Source: a virus
DNA length: 29,396 nucleotides
Virus record (IMG/VR): IMGVR_UViG_3300037808_001350
Coordinates: 1-29,396 of that record
Reading direction: 5' to 3' (one strand)
This document shows, in pieces, positions 23,048-29,396 of this stretch. The position numbers were made by a program, and so were the translations under genes. Each line of letters begins with the position of its first letter. Position 1 is the first letter of the stretch. A model generated the notes under the pieces. That model had not been told where the DNA came from. It did not search any database and was given only the letters and a program-made list of their open reading frames with translations.

Positions 23048-23821
23048 TCACAACTCTGTCCAAGTATCAGTCGATGCTGTGTAAATGTAATGTTTGTTAG
23101 TGTCAGTTTCCTCAAATATTGAACTGTCTTGTATGTTTGTTAAATCTGAATCGTATGTATTACCACTTGTTAAGAATCGTATAATTACAACACCTGAACC
23201 ACCAGAACCTCCTGTGACTGATGAGCCTCCAGCTCCTGAACCTGTATTGGAAGTTGCGTTGGTTGATGTTCCAATTATTCCAACTATATCTAATACATTT
23301 CTAACCTGGGTCCTTAACCTGTTGAATGTATCAGTAATACCAACTGTATCGTTAGCAGTTCGTGATAGTCCAATATTATGATTCTCTGATTTAGTTAAGC
23401 CAACAGTATCAGATAGATTCCTTATTTGACTTCGAAGTCTATTAAATGACTCTGTAATACCAACTGTATCTGCAAGGTTTCTTATCTGACTTCTTAGTCT
23501 ATTCTTAGATTCAGTTAGTCCAACTATGTCATTAATCTCTACCTTTAATGCTCTTACACGATTGACAGTTTCAGATAAATCTACTGTATCTGCACTGTGA
23601 TAAATAGGCACATCTTGTTTATAATATCCTAAGCCACTCTCTAGTTTTATGGCACCTGTTCCATCTTCAATTAGATATAGGTCAAACTCTGGGACTTTCG
23701 ATTCTGTTATTCCTATTGAATCGTTAGTAACTACAATGGGAAAATCTTGACGATAACCACCTGATGAATCTTCTAAAAAGTAACTTCCTGAATTATCTTC
23801 AAGCAGAAATTGTTCGGTCAT
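23048..23821 (-). CDS. Repeat-bearing adhesin/fibre-like protein
   Basis: A 257-residue protein of three parts. Residues 1-80 hold LED-type modules (FLLEDNSGSYFLEDSSGGY; YLIEDGTGAIKLESGLGYY). Residues about 33-190 contain seven units of the type DTVGITESFNRLRSQIRNL, spaced mostly 20-25 residues. The C-terminus has a Gly/Ser linker, GGSGVVIIRFL, and a small domain ending SSIFEETDTNKHYIYTAS, an ending common in phage fibres. It lacks a signal peptide, Cys and membrane segments. The LED modules resemble the inserts of the H-x-T-D repeat protein. The DTVGITES-type repeat resembles repeats I associate with surface proteins of Nitrosopumilus-like archaea (memory only), so mimicry or exchange with the host is possible. 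A virion surface role is inferred. Confidence 0.7.
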   Translation of the reverse strand: MTEQFLLEDNSGSYFLEDSSGGYRQDFPIVVTNDSIGITESKVPEFDLYLIEDGTGAIKLESGLGYYKQDVPIYHSADTVDLSETVNRVRALKVEINDIVGLTESKNRLRSQIRNLADTVGITESFNRLRSQIRNLSDTVGLTKSENHNIGLSRTANDTVGITDTFNRLRTQVRNVLDIVGIIGTSTNATSNTGSGAGGSSVTGGSGGSGVVIIRFLTSGNTYDSDLTNIQDSSIFEETDTNKHYIYTASTDTWTEL

Positions 23822-23850
23822 TTAGATTCATATCCCTGCGATAATCATTA

Positions 23851-24288
23851 TCAATTCACCTTAGCTTTAAAACCATGAATTTTATTATCAATAGATTTAT
23901 CCAAACGAGTTTTTCCAAAATATCCAACTTCTCCAAACCATTCAACATCATTTTTACTGTTTGATATGATTAATGATTTTTCTGTTACAAAGTCATCATT
24001 TACAATATAATCTCTATATTCATTTTCAAACCTTATAGATAAAATTCTATGAATGAAAGATTCTAATGATTTTGATAATGATTCAGTTTCTAAAAAATTA
24101 GTAATTACACCAAAACTTGCAGTTTCAATGTCGAATCCACTTTTTTCAGGTATTGTATCAATAATTACACCTTGAATATTCTTTATTATTTTTTCAGGTT
24201 TATACCTTAATTCATTTGAAAGTCTTACTGATTCGCCTTCATTACTGCTATCATTTTTATTACTTTGATTAAATGCTGGAATATTCAT
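23851..24288 (-). CDS. Unrecognised AT-rich protein
   Basis: A 145-residue protein with a disordered N-terminus (NQSNKNDSSNEGES) and then a compact alpha/beta body (PEKIIKNIQGVIIDTIPEK; ESLSKSLESFIHRILSIRFE; DVEWFGEVGYFGKTRLDK). No known motif, signal peptide, Cys or membrane helix was found. Its base composition is more AT-rich than the genes around it, suggesting a separate origin. It overlaps the preceding gene by one base (TAATG), so it is translated with the lectin-like protein. It might be a fibre-assembly chaperone or adaptor, a guess from position only. Confidence 0.5.
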   Translation of the reverse strand: MNIPAFNQSNKNDSSNEGESVRLSNELRYKPEKIIKNIQGVIIDTIPEKSGFDIETASFGVITNFLETESLSKSLESFIHRILSIRFENEYRDYIVNDDFVTEKSLIISNSKNDVEWFGEVGYFGKTRLDKSIDNKIHGFKAKVN

Positions 24289-24974
24289 TATTCACTCACT
24301 CCACTTCTTACCGTTATGTCGTGTATTTGATAAGAATAAGATGATGATGCACTATTATAAGTCAAAAATTTAATATATTTCAAACTGTTACCCTCTGTTG
24401 ATAATATGGTGTGAGTTCCAGAAGTTGCGTGTTGTGTTGTTCCTGCTGAGTTCCAAATCTCAACTGATGCTGTAGTTGATGTTAATCTTCTTAGTTTAAT
24501 CATGTAAGTGGTCGATGATACCATTTGATATGCGGCTTTTGTGCCTCCTCCTGCAACTGGAACATTTCCAGATGCAGTAGATTCTACATACATTCCGTTC
24601 TGTGCTGGACTAGGAGCATATCCAATAAGACTAGCCATACCAAACCATGCCTGTGATGTGGTTCTACCACCTGTTTGATTTACAGTTGAAAATCCCATCA
24701 TGTGTTCGTTATCTGCACCACCTACGGATACAACTCTAAATTGATATTCAGTATAATGGGTTGTATCTGATAATAGATTGCCTGTTCCAAAAACATCAGC
24801 ATCTTCTAAATCAATTACAATAGCTCCTGCATTGGAACTTAATTGTAAATAATTAGTTACATAAGAATAAGTTCCTGTACCAGCCCACCCATCATTTGTC
24901 GATAAATCTGTAATATATTCATGATCTGCTCCTGTTCCTGCAAAACGATAAGGATTAGTGATGAATGGTGTCAA
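24288..24974 (-). CDS. Lectin-like surface protein (TTG start)
   Basis: A 228-residue all-beta protein. It opens with the ITNPYRFAG motif, common at the start of marine phage surface proteins, followed by a concanavalin/LamG-like series of strands (GAIVIDLEDADVFGTGNLLS; TEYQFRVVSV; ASVEIWNSAGTT; YSYQIHDITVRSG). Such folds often bind sugars, but no binding residues can be assigned. The start is TTG at 24974: GAGGTG lies 6 nt upstream, and no ATG precedes the conserved opening motif. It lies between two other surface-type genes, in the block inserted between terminase and portal. Confidence 0.65.
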   Translation of the reverse strand: MTPFITNPYRFAGTGADHEYITDLSTNDGWAGTGTYSYVTNYLQLSSNAGAIVIDLEDADVFGTGNLLSDTTHYTEYQFRVVSVGGADNEHMMGFSTVNQTGGRTTSQAWFGMASLIGYAPSPAQNGMYVESTASGNVPVAGGGTKAAYQMVSSTTYMIKLRRLTSTTASVEIWNSAGTTQHATSGTHTILSTEGNSLKYIKFLTYNSASSSYSYQIHDITVRSGVSE

Positions 24975-24980
24975 TTTTTA

Positions 24981-24986
24981 CACCTC
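24981..24986 (-). promoter_or_regulatory. Shine-Dalgarno site deciding a TTG start
   Basis: GAGGTG on the minus strand sits 6 nt before the TTG at 24974. It is a strong match to the archaeal anti-SD and fixes the non-ATG start of the lectin-like gene. Confidence 0.65.
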
Positions 24987-24987
24987 A

Positions 24988-25680
24988 TCAAGTTTGATAA
25001 CCTATAAGATAAATCTTCAATCCTGTTGCGTTTGCAGTACCACTTGTTGTAGTAATTGAGATAACATCATTTTCACTTCCTGTTGTGTTTGTTGGAGAAG
25101 AATCATCTGCTGTAGTTCCAGATATAGTTACTGTTGCTAATGCACTTCCTGCTCTTGTTACGGTTGCCACAACATTTGCTGTTCCTGTAACATTTAGAGA
25201 ACCTTTGACTTTAGTAATTTCAAATCCATAAGGTAAAACAAATTTTGCTGTTTCTGTTCCTGCTAATGCTGTTGTTTCATCTGATACTGCTATGATTAGT
25301 GCCTCTGTTTTGGCACTTGTTTGAATCATTGATTTTGTAATTTTGTTAGATTCAATGGTTAATGTTGTTGAACCTGTTACATCTCCAGTATGAGTTGCGT
25401 TTGATGTTTTTGCTGTGTTGGCTGTTACTGCTGAATTATTTCCTACCTCTGTATCAAAGTCAGATACATCTGCTGCTGCTACCGTAAGTGTATTGTTTGA
25501 AGTGTTTATTGTTTTATTTTCTAAAGTAGAAATTTGAGCATCATAAGCGGCAAGGGCATTAGATAAAGTTGCTTTTTTAGTTGCTACTCCAGCCCCTCCA
25601 ACATCGTCAACTATGGCAATTACGTCAGCGGCAACAGGTGTGGGTAAGTCTGTTAGATCAGTAATTTTCTTGTTAACCAT
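24988..25680 (-). CDS. Fibre/head-surface protein with conserved N-terminal anchor
   Basis: A 230-residue Thr/Ala/Ser-rich protein. Its N-terminus (KKITDLTDLPTPVAADVIAI...TKKATLSNAL) matches the anchor region widespread in marine phage fibres and surface proteins (pattern I-x-x-L-x-x-L/P...D-x-I/L-x-I-V-D...T-K-K-x-T). The middle (NATHTGDVTGSTTLTI) is a short fibre repeat. The C-terminal 90 residues form a beta-sandwich (FVLPYGFEITKVKGSLNVTG and on). There is no Cys, signal or membrane segment. A promoter box lies 26 nt upstream of the ATG, so it heads the block's transcript. Fibre role is inferred from the anchor motif; the target is unknown. Confidence 0.7.
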   Translation of the reverse strand: MVNKKITDLTDLPTPVAADVIAIVDDVGGAGVATKKATLSNALAAYDAQISTLENKTINTSNNTLTVAAADVSDFDTEVGNNSAVTANTAKTSNATHTGDVTGSTTLTIESNKITKSMIQTSAKTEALIIAVSDETTALAGTETAKFVLPYGFEITKVKGSLNVTGTANVVATVTRAGSALATVTISGTTADDSSPTNTTGSENDVISITTTSGTANATGLKIYLIGYQT

Positions 25681-25701
25681 TACTCATGATTAAATGTGAA
25701 T

Positions 25702-25709
25702 AGTTAAAA
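25702..25709 (-). promoter_or_regulatory. Leaderless-type promoter of the surface-protein block
   Basis: TTTTAACT on the minus strand is centred 25-26 nt before the ATG at 25680. GAAATAG directly upstream and TATTCA downstream resemble the promoter at 14018-14027. Confidence 0.6.
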
Positions 25710-27506
25710 CTATTTCCTTGAACGCTTTTTGATGGGGGTAATCTGATATGAGGACGGATTGTAATTCTGAGCCGCTACCAAACAGTATATGATACTCATT
25801 ACGGAATCCTGTGGGTGATTAAACATCTTCATGGCTTTTTGACGGGGATCTTCAACTGCAACTTCCTGGGTTTCGTTGAGGTCTTTTCTAGTTACGGAGG
25901 TCATGTCGTCAAGGAGAAAGTCAGTTTGCCAGTCATAATAATGTGGAATCATAAACATCGGTTTTTGATATTTCTCGTCCCTAGGGTAGAGGGGATGTGA
26001 GATATGCATCCCAATAAAGTCAATAAAATTCTGAATTACCGTAGTCTTGTCAATTTGGAGTTTGGCCTGTTCAACTCCATGCTTGTCTGAATTTTGCCCG
26101 TACTCTGAGGTTGGTTTGACTTCATTGCCTATGGTTTGACAGCCGATAAACTTCTGTCTGCCAAGCCCCGAAAATTTGTTGTCATGAGCGTCACGACCTC
26201 CACCTTGAATGAGGGGAATTTGATCCTGTCCATATCCCCAGTCCCCTACGCCATAGTCAATGTCATAGTTTCTGAACAGGTCGGCTATATGTCTGGCTTG
26301 ATCCATCGGGTGTTCGGCTGGACGGGGATCAATCCATGCCAATTGATACCTGTTGCTCTTACGCCAGTGAAGGATAATTGTTGCGACGGTCTTTGAGGCA
26401 GTAGGACCAGAACCGAAATCAACCCCACCTAGCACTCTGATCTCGTTGCCATAGGTGGCCTTCAAGTCCAATACCTCCCCTGGAAGTAACAACTTCAAGT
26501 AGTTCACATAACAGGCTTGAACCATATCGGGAGTAATTGGACGACGTTCTGCCTTGTAAAACTCACCTCTACAGTGAGACAGATACATGGATAGGGGATA
26601 GTGCTTCTCCTGATACTCTATGGACAACTCAGGCTGAACATGATACTTGTGAATTGCATCATGGATTGTAAGGGGAATATGTGGGAACATTGCCTGTGGG
26701 AAATGATATCCACGATAATCCACGTTGGTCGGATTCTGTGCAACCCATTTGCCCTGTAAGATTTTGCTTAACTTGTCCTCGTCATTGGTGATAGCACCAA
26801 ATGCGTCAAAGGTCAGTTTGTCTCGCCACTCCGAATCGTCATATTTCCATTCACGCTGATCCGTCCTTTTCCACATTCGATGATATTCAGAACCAGCCTC
26901 CCCACCAATGCCAAACACGTACACCCTTCCGTGAGTCTTGGACAGGGAGTACATGGCAACTGGAAGAAAACCAACGTCTTGGGCTTGGGCTTCGTCCAGT
27001 ATCAATGCCTGATTGGATTTTCCCTCAACTGCGTGATACTTGTTTTCGTCAGTTACCAGGTATATCACAGAACCGTTAAGCAGCTTGATACGTCCAACGT
27101 TTGCCTTTCCATGTGGTAGGTATGCCTCCATTTTTGGATTTGCGATAAAAGTCTCCTGACGCAATCTTTGTTCTGAAAAAGCGGACCTGTGGTTGTCATC
27201 GTCCACTACATAGGTAACTTCACATCCAGGTTTGTTTAGTGCAATCCAGGATATCAGGGAACTTGCGTTTGTGGTCTTGTAGGTTTGTCTCCCATTGACA
27301 AACATTTGGTGTGGGTGTTCATCAAGCAGTGGCTCAAGCCAATATGGATCTTGTTTGAAATGTAGGGGCTTCCTACCAATCATTGGACGAAAGTCCTTGA
27401 TAAAATCTAATAAATTATTTGGAACAACATCAGGATTTGCCTTGGCTCGTTTTTCCCTCATTCGTTCTTCTAGTATTCCTAAACGGAATCCGTCACTATG
27501 TACCAT
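25710..27506 (-). CDS. terL: Terminase large subunit
   Basis: A 598-residue packaging motor with ATPase and nuclease domains. The Walker A region is NGRQTYKTT at 71-79 (Lys77), with Tyr where many families have Gly. Walker B is LILDEA at 168-173 (Asp171, Glu172), and FGIGGE near 198-203 is the coupling motif. The RNase H-like nuclease shows GGVDFGSG (Asp363), GVGDWGYG (Asp422) and HPQDSVMS (Asp567), which fit the metal-binding acidic triad. The C-terminus is basic (PIKKRSRK). The length is normal for the family. The ATG overlaps the end of the 93-residue upstream gene by 11 bases, consistent with coupled small and large subunits. The next gene downstream is not the portal but a surface-protein block, which is unusual. 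Confidence 0.97.
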   Translation of the reverse strand: MVHSDGFRLGILEERMREKRAKANPDVVPNNLLDFIKDFRPMIGRKPLHFKQDPYWLEPLLDEHPHQMFVNGRQTYKTTNASSLISWIALNKPGCEVTYVVDDDNHRSAFSEQRLRQETFIANPKMEAYLPHGKANVGRIKLLNGSVIYLVTDENKYHAVEGKSNQALILDEAQAQDVGFLPVAMYSLSKTHGRVYVFGIGGEAGSEYHRMWKRTDQREWKYDDSEWRDKLTFDAFGAITNDEDKLSKILQGKWVAQNPTNVDYRGYHFPQAMFPHIPLTIHDAIHKYHVQPELSIEYQEKHYPLSMYLSHCRGEFYKAERRPITPDMVQACYVNYLKLLLPGEVLDLKATYGNEIRVLGGVDFGSGPTASKTVATIILHWRKSNRYQLAWIDPRPAEHPMDQARHIADLFRNYDIDYGVGDWGYGQDQIPLIQGGGRDAHDNKFSGLGRQKFIGCQTIGNEVKPTSEYGQNSDKHGVEQAKLQIDKTTVIQNFIDFIGMHISHPLYPRDEKYQKPMFMIPHYYDWQTDFLLDDMTSVTRKDLNETQEVAVEDPRQKAMKMFNHPQDSVMSIIYCLVAAQNYNPSSYQITPIKKRSRK

Positions 27507-27777
27507 TTTTCTCAGGCAATTCCTCCAGCTCTGGAGTCGTTTGTAACAGTTCCCCCTCTATCATTTTTAGCCTCCTGGCGAAATCGTGATTTTTTTGCAC
27601 GGTGGAATACACTTGAGACTGATACCCTACAGCCTGGGAAAGTTTAATCATTAAGCCATGGTCTTTTTCTCCATCAGGTTTTTGAGATTCCTTAAAGAAC
27701 TCGTCAGCTAATGTGTCCATGATCGTAACAGATATCTTCCCCACGTGTGCTGGATCTGTCCAAGACTCTTGCATCAT
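27496..27777 (-). CDS. Small terminase candidate
   Basis: A 93-residue mostly helical protein (SVTIMDTLADEFFKESQKPD; GLMIKLSQAVGYQSQVYSTV; DFARRLKMIEGELLQ) ending in an acidic tail. It overlaps the large terminase start by 11 bases, the normal place for the small subunit. It is short for that family and has no obvious helix-turn-helix at its N-terminus, so it may instead be a co-factor of the terminase. A TATA-like box lies 24-25 nt upstream of the ATG. The call depends on position. Confidence 0.5.
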   Translation of the reverse strand: MMQESWTDPAHVGKISVTIMDTLADEFFKESQKPDGEKDHGLMIKLSQAVGYQSQVYSTVQKNHDFARRLKMIEGELLQTTPELEELPEKNGT

Positions 27778-27792
27778 ATATTTAGATAAAAT

Positions 27793-27894
27793 TTATTTAA
27801 TAAAGTGTTTCTTTTTCATGTGGGTTAGCATTTTACCCTCGGAGGCAGTGAAAAAATCATGTTTTAGACAGGCGAAACTTGGAAATTTACTCAT
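27793..27894 (-). CDS. Tiny zinc-finger-like peptide
   Basis: A 33-residue peptide with the spacing C-x2-H-x12-H-x4-H (Cys9, His12, His25, His30). This is the classical C2H2 finger spacing with the second Cys replaced by His. It includes the phrase FACLKHDFF and ends MLTHMKKKHF. The ATG overlaps the end of the upstream membrane-protein gene and the stop falls just upstream of the next gene's promoter. DNA or RNA binding is inferred. Short length leaves room for a chance frame. Confidence 0.45.
   Translation of the reverse strand: MSKFPSFACLKHDFFTASEGKMLTHMKKKHFIK
27797..27806 (-). promoter_or_regulatory. TATA-like box of the terminase operon
   Basis: CTTTATTAAA on the minus strand is centred 24-25 nt before the ATG at 27777. 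It overlaps the last codons of the zinc-finger-like gene. Confidence 0.5.
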
Positions 27895-28147
27895 TATATG
27901 GTATCTCTAATTTATCTAGTATAAGTTTTAAATAAATGTCTGTTTTGTACTGTTTTTCCTGTATGTCTCTAATATCTTCCTCATGTGAGGAATGAATCCC
28001 AACTGAATTTTTATCCTGCTCGGAAAGTTCCACTATCTTGTTTTTTAGTGCGATAAAGCATTGTTCCTTTTTCCAGAAATATCTGATAAGTCCTATTACG
28101 CCAACTGAGCAAGGAATCAAAACTGCAACTGCCATTTCGATCCACAT
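27887..28147 (-). CDS. Membrane-anchored coiled-coil protein
   Basis: An 86-residue protein with one N-terminal hydrophobic helix (MAVAVLIPCSVGVIGLIRYF) and a long charged helical remainder (FIALKNKIVELSEQDKNSVG; EEDIRDIQEKQYKTDIYLKL). The topology recalls small phage XhlA- or spanin-like membrane proteins, but no family signature can be claimed. A CTTTAAG promoter box lies 24-25 nt before the ATG, and the stop overlaps the zinc-finger-like gene. It might act in membrane events of the infection cycle or anchor a complex; the sequence does not say which. Confidence 0.6.
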   Translation of the reverse strand: MWIEMAVAVLIPCSVGVIGLIRYFWKKEQCFIALKNKIVELSEQDKNSVGIHSSHEEDIRDIQEKQYKTDIYLKLILDKLEIPYNE

Positions 28148-28168
28148 GGGTAAATGTTATCCTAACTG

Positions 28169-28176
28169 CTTAAAGG
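28169..28176 (-). promoter_or_regulatory. Leaderless-type promoter of the membrane-protein/terminase region
   Basis: CCTTTAAG on the minus strand is centred about 25 nt before the ATG at 28147. It is the same core as the capsid-region promoter at 18439-18446. Confidence 0.65.
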
Positions 28177-28187
28177 AGTTTTTATAT

Positions 28188-28250
28188 TCAATCTTCTTCG
28201 CAATCGTCATCATGGTCCCCGTCAAGACCGCCACAATAATCACAGATCAT
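28188..28250 (-). CDS. Tiny acidic CxxC peptide (tentative)
   Basis: A 20-residue reading frame, MICDYCGGLDGDHDDDCEED. It overlaps the stop of the PP-loop gene by four bases (ATGA) and is followed by the next promoter. A CxxC pair plus His, Asp and a third Cys could bind a metal. Too short for certainty; the coupled start is the only support. Confidence 0.3.
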   Translation of the reverse strand: MICDYCGGLDGDHDDDCEED

Positions 28251-29113
28251 ACCATACAATATCCTGATTTACATGAACCGTTAGTTGCATCATTGTCAGT
28301 AAGTTCCCTAACTGTTTTAACATTTTTCCCATACCCACGCAGCTTTATATCTGGAAATCTGGAATTGTTTTCCTCAAGTGCAATTGTGTCCTTTTTGTAT
28401 TGCGGATTTAACAGATCCAGGGTTTGAGCGAATGGACAAAATGTACAGCCCGATTTTGGAACCTTTGGGAATCCTTCTGATTTTATAATTTCAGCACAGT
28501 TCTCGACTGTAATGTGAGACTCACAATATTCCCTGTACCCGTCGACAAATGGAAATACAGACTTTGCATATTTCACATTGGACACATTCATTCTGTGTGC
28601 TTCGTCGTATGATATTCCAATGTATACATTACACGGGTGTGACCTTTTGATGTTTAGCTTCTCTCGCATGAATTTTCTGATTGGTGAAATTTTAAACTTT
28701 GATGTACAGTCCCGAAATTTTATACTTGGCACGATTTTCTTATCCCAGCAATACTCGTACAAAGTCTTTCCATACTTGCTGTGTACTCGTACAAAATTGA
28801 TTCCATTGACTTCGCAAAATGGAACGACATAGTCTCTAATGTAATCATAGGTGGTTTGATGTTCTCCCCCAGTGTCCGCAAAGACCACGTATGCCTTGGG
28901 ATTGTTGGAGAACAGTTTACGCATTTTTAACAGTAACGCCATGGTTTGTCTCCCTCCCCCAAAGGAGAGTATGTGGTATGAAGGCTCATACTGTTCTACG
29001 TGCCATTTGGCCTCAAGTAGATGTATTTCTCTTGACCAAGCGGCTAAAACTTTCATCTCCTCTTTCTCATTTAAATAAAGATTAAGAGGAAAAAGTCTAG
29101 TCTGCATACTCAT
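28247..29113 (-). CDS. PP-loop / PAPS-reductase-like protein
   Basis: A 288-residue member of the adenine-nucleotide alpha-hydrolase superfamily of the kind phages call PAPS reductase. The PP-loop is SFGGGRQT at 50-57. VVFADTGGEH at 76-85 is the second nucleotide-binding strand, and RDCTSKFKISPI at 134-145 is a family hallmark. SGCTFCPF at 221-228, plus Cys281 and Cys286, offers a possible iron-sulfur or zinc site. Such phage proteins probably do not reduce sulfate; related enzymes activate a substrate by adenylation and transfer sulfur to tRNA or DNA. It overlaps the end of a DNA methyltransferase gene, so a nucleic-acid modification role is plausible. The family is firm and the substrate unknown. 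A shorter start at 29107 is possible. Confidence 0.85.
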   Translation of the reverse strand: MSMQTRLFPLNLYLNEKEEMKVLAAWSREIHLLEAKWHVEQYEPSYHILSFGGGRQTMALLLKMRKLFSNNPKAYVVFADTGGEHQTTYDYIRDYVVPFCEVNGINFVRVHSKYGKTLYEYCWDKKIVPSIKFRDCTSKFKISPIRKFMREKLNIKRSHPCNVYIGISYDEAHRMNVSNVKYAKSVFPFVDGYREYCESHITVENCAEIIKSEGFPKVPKSGCTFCPFAQTLDLLNPQYKKDTIALEENNSRFPDIKLRGYGKNVKTVRELTDNDATNGSCKSGYCMV

Positions 29114-29396
29114 CTAATGATTCATTGCTCTGGGGTTTTAATCTATTGCGAATGATCTCCACATACTCGGGGTTTAACTCTATTCCAAGCCATCTGCGGT
29201 TGAGTTTCAGGGCTACGAGGGCTACGGTGCCAGCTCCCATGAACGGATCAAATACCACTCCAGGCTCAAATCCTACTCCGCAATGACAGGTTTTCTCGCC
29301 TACCTTGCGGTAACTTGCAGTTACCGCATCTTTTTGCATCTTCTGTTTCATGCCCTGAGTAAGATCCTCGGAGTGATCATGCCATGACTGTCCTAG
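29097..29396 (-). CDS. DNA methyltransferase, C-terminal part (cut by window edge)
   Basis: The frame is open from the right edge without a stop, so the first ATG at 29351 is internal. The visible 99 residues hold the SAM-binding motif FDPFMGAGTVALVALKLNRR followed by WLGIELNPEYVEIIRNRL, typical of beta-class N4-cytosine/N6-adenine methyltransferases, in which this motif lies at the C-terminal end after the catalytic DPPY/SPPY. A short Cys pair (CHCG) precedes it. The catalytic motif must lie outside the window. Viruses use such enzymes to protect their DNA from host restriction. The stop overlaps the next gene's start region by 17 bases. Confidence 0.9.
   Translation of the reverse strand, partial: LGQSWHDHSEDLTQGMKQKMQKDAVTASYRKVGEKTCHCGVGFEPGVVFDPFMGAGTVALVALKLNRRWLGIELNPEYVEIIRNRLKPQSNESLDEYAD

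Noticed and set aside
1-29396. tRNA genes, rRNA, integrase or attachment sites.
   Set aside because: No cloverleaf-like sequence, recombinase motif (R-H-R-Y or serine type) or matching direct repeat pair could be recognised by reading.

Overview
The window looks like most of the genome of a head-tailed virus (Caudoviricetes) with an archaeal host. Every convincing gene lies on the minus strand, so the reading order runs from high to low coordinates. The archaeal assignment rests on the promoters. Most genes that do not overlap their upstream neighbour have an AT-rich TATA-like box centred about 24-26 nt before the start codon, as expected for leaderless archaeal transcripts, and U-rich tracts follow several operons. 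Where Shine-Dalgarno sites occur they read GGAG, GGTGA or GAGGTG. Low GC, a matrixin-type metalloprotease, and a secreted protein and an adhesin repeat of the kind I associate with Nitrosopumilus-like genomes make a marine ammonia-oxidising archaeon (Nitrososphaerota) the most likely host. This host call is inference and was not tested by any search.

Layout, in transcription order. (1) 29396-28188: the C-terminal end of a beta-class DNA methyltransferase, a PP-loop/PAPS-reductase-like protein and a tiny Cys-rich peptide. (2) 28147-25710: a membrane-anchored coiled-coil protein, a 33-residue zinc-finger-like peptide, a candidate small terminase and the large terminase. (3) 25680-22784: an accessory block of surface or adhesin-like proteins and a small Cys/His protein inserted between terminase and portal. 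(4) 22766-16737: the head module, with portal, small CxxC protein, MuF domain fused to a likely prohead protease, scaffold, capsid cement protein and HK97-fold major capsid protein. (5) 16661-14036: small zinc-binding, ribbon-helix-helix and membrane proteins, a secreted cysteine-containing protein, and a two-helix membrane protein coupled to a matrixin-like metalloprotease. (6) 13998-10877: two surface-type proteins and a very repetitive 680-residue protein with 35 units beginning H-x-T-[DS]-[ST]. (7) 10875-2697: connector, tail terminator/tube-like proteins, gp10-like protein, short tape-measure candidate, baseplate protein, a 990-residue tail hub with carbohydrate-binding-like inserts, and a fibre. 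(8) 2661-1: a coiled-coil protein, a small phage-family protein, an HNH protein and a primase-polymerase/SF3 helicase cut by the left edge.

Head and tail genes follow the usual order, tightly packed with many ATGA or TAATG overlaps. The novelty lies in the additions: the H-x-T-D repeat protein, the adhesin block between terminase and portal, the MuF-protease fusion, and the membrane protein-metalloprotease pair, which could be an exit system suited to a host with a protein S-layer and no peptidoglycan. No tRNA, rRNA, CRISPR array, integrase or insertion sequence was recognised. No stretch longer than about 120 bases lacks a gene.
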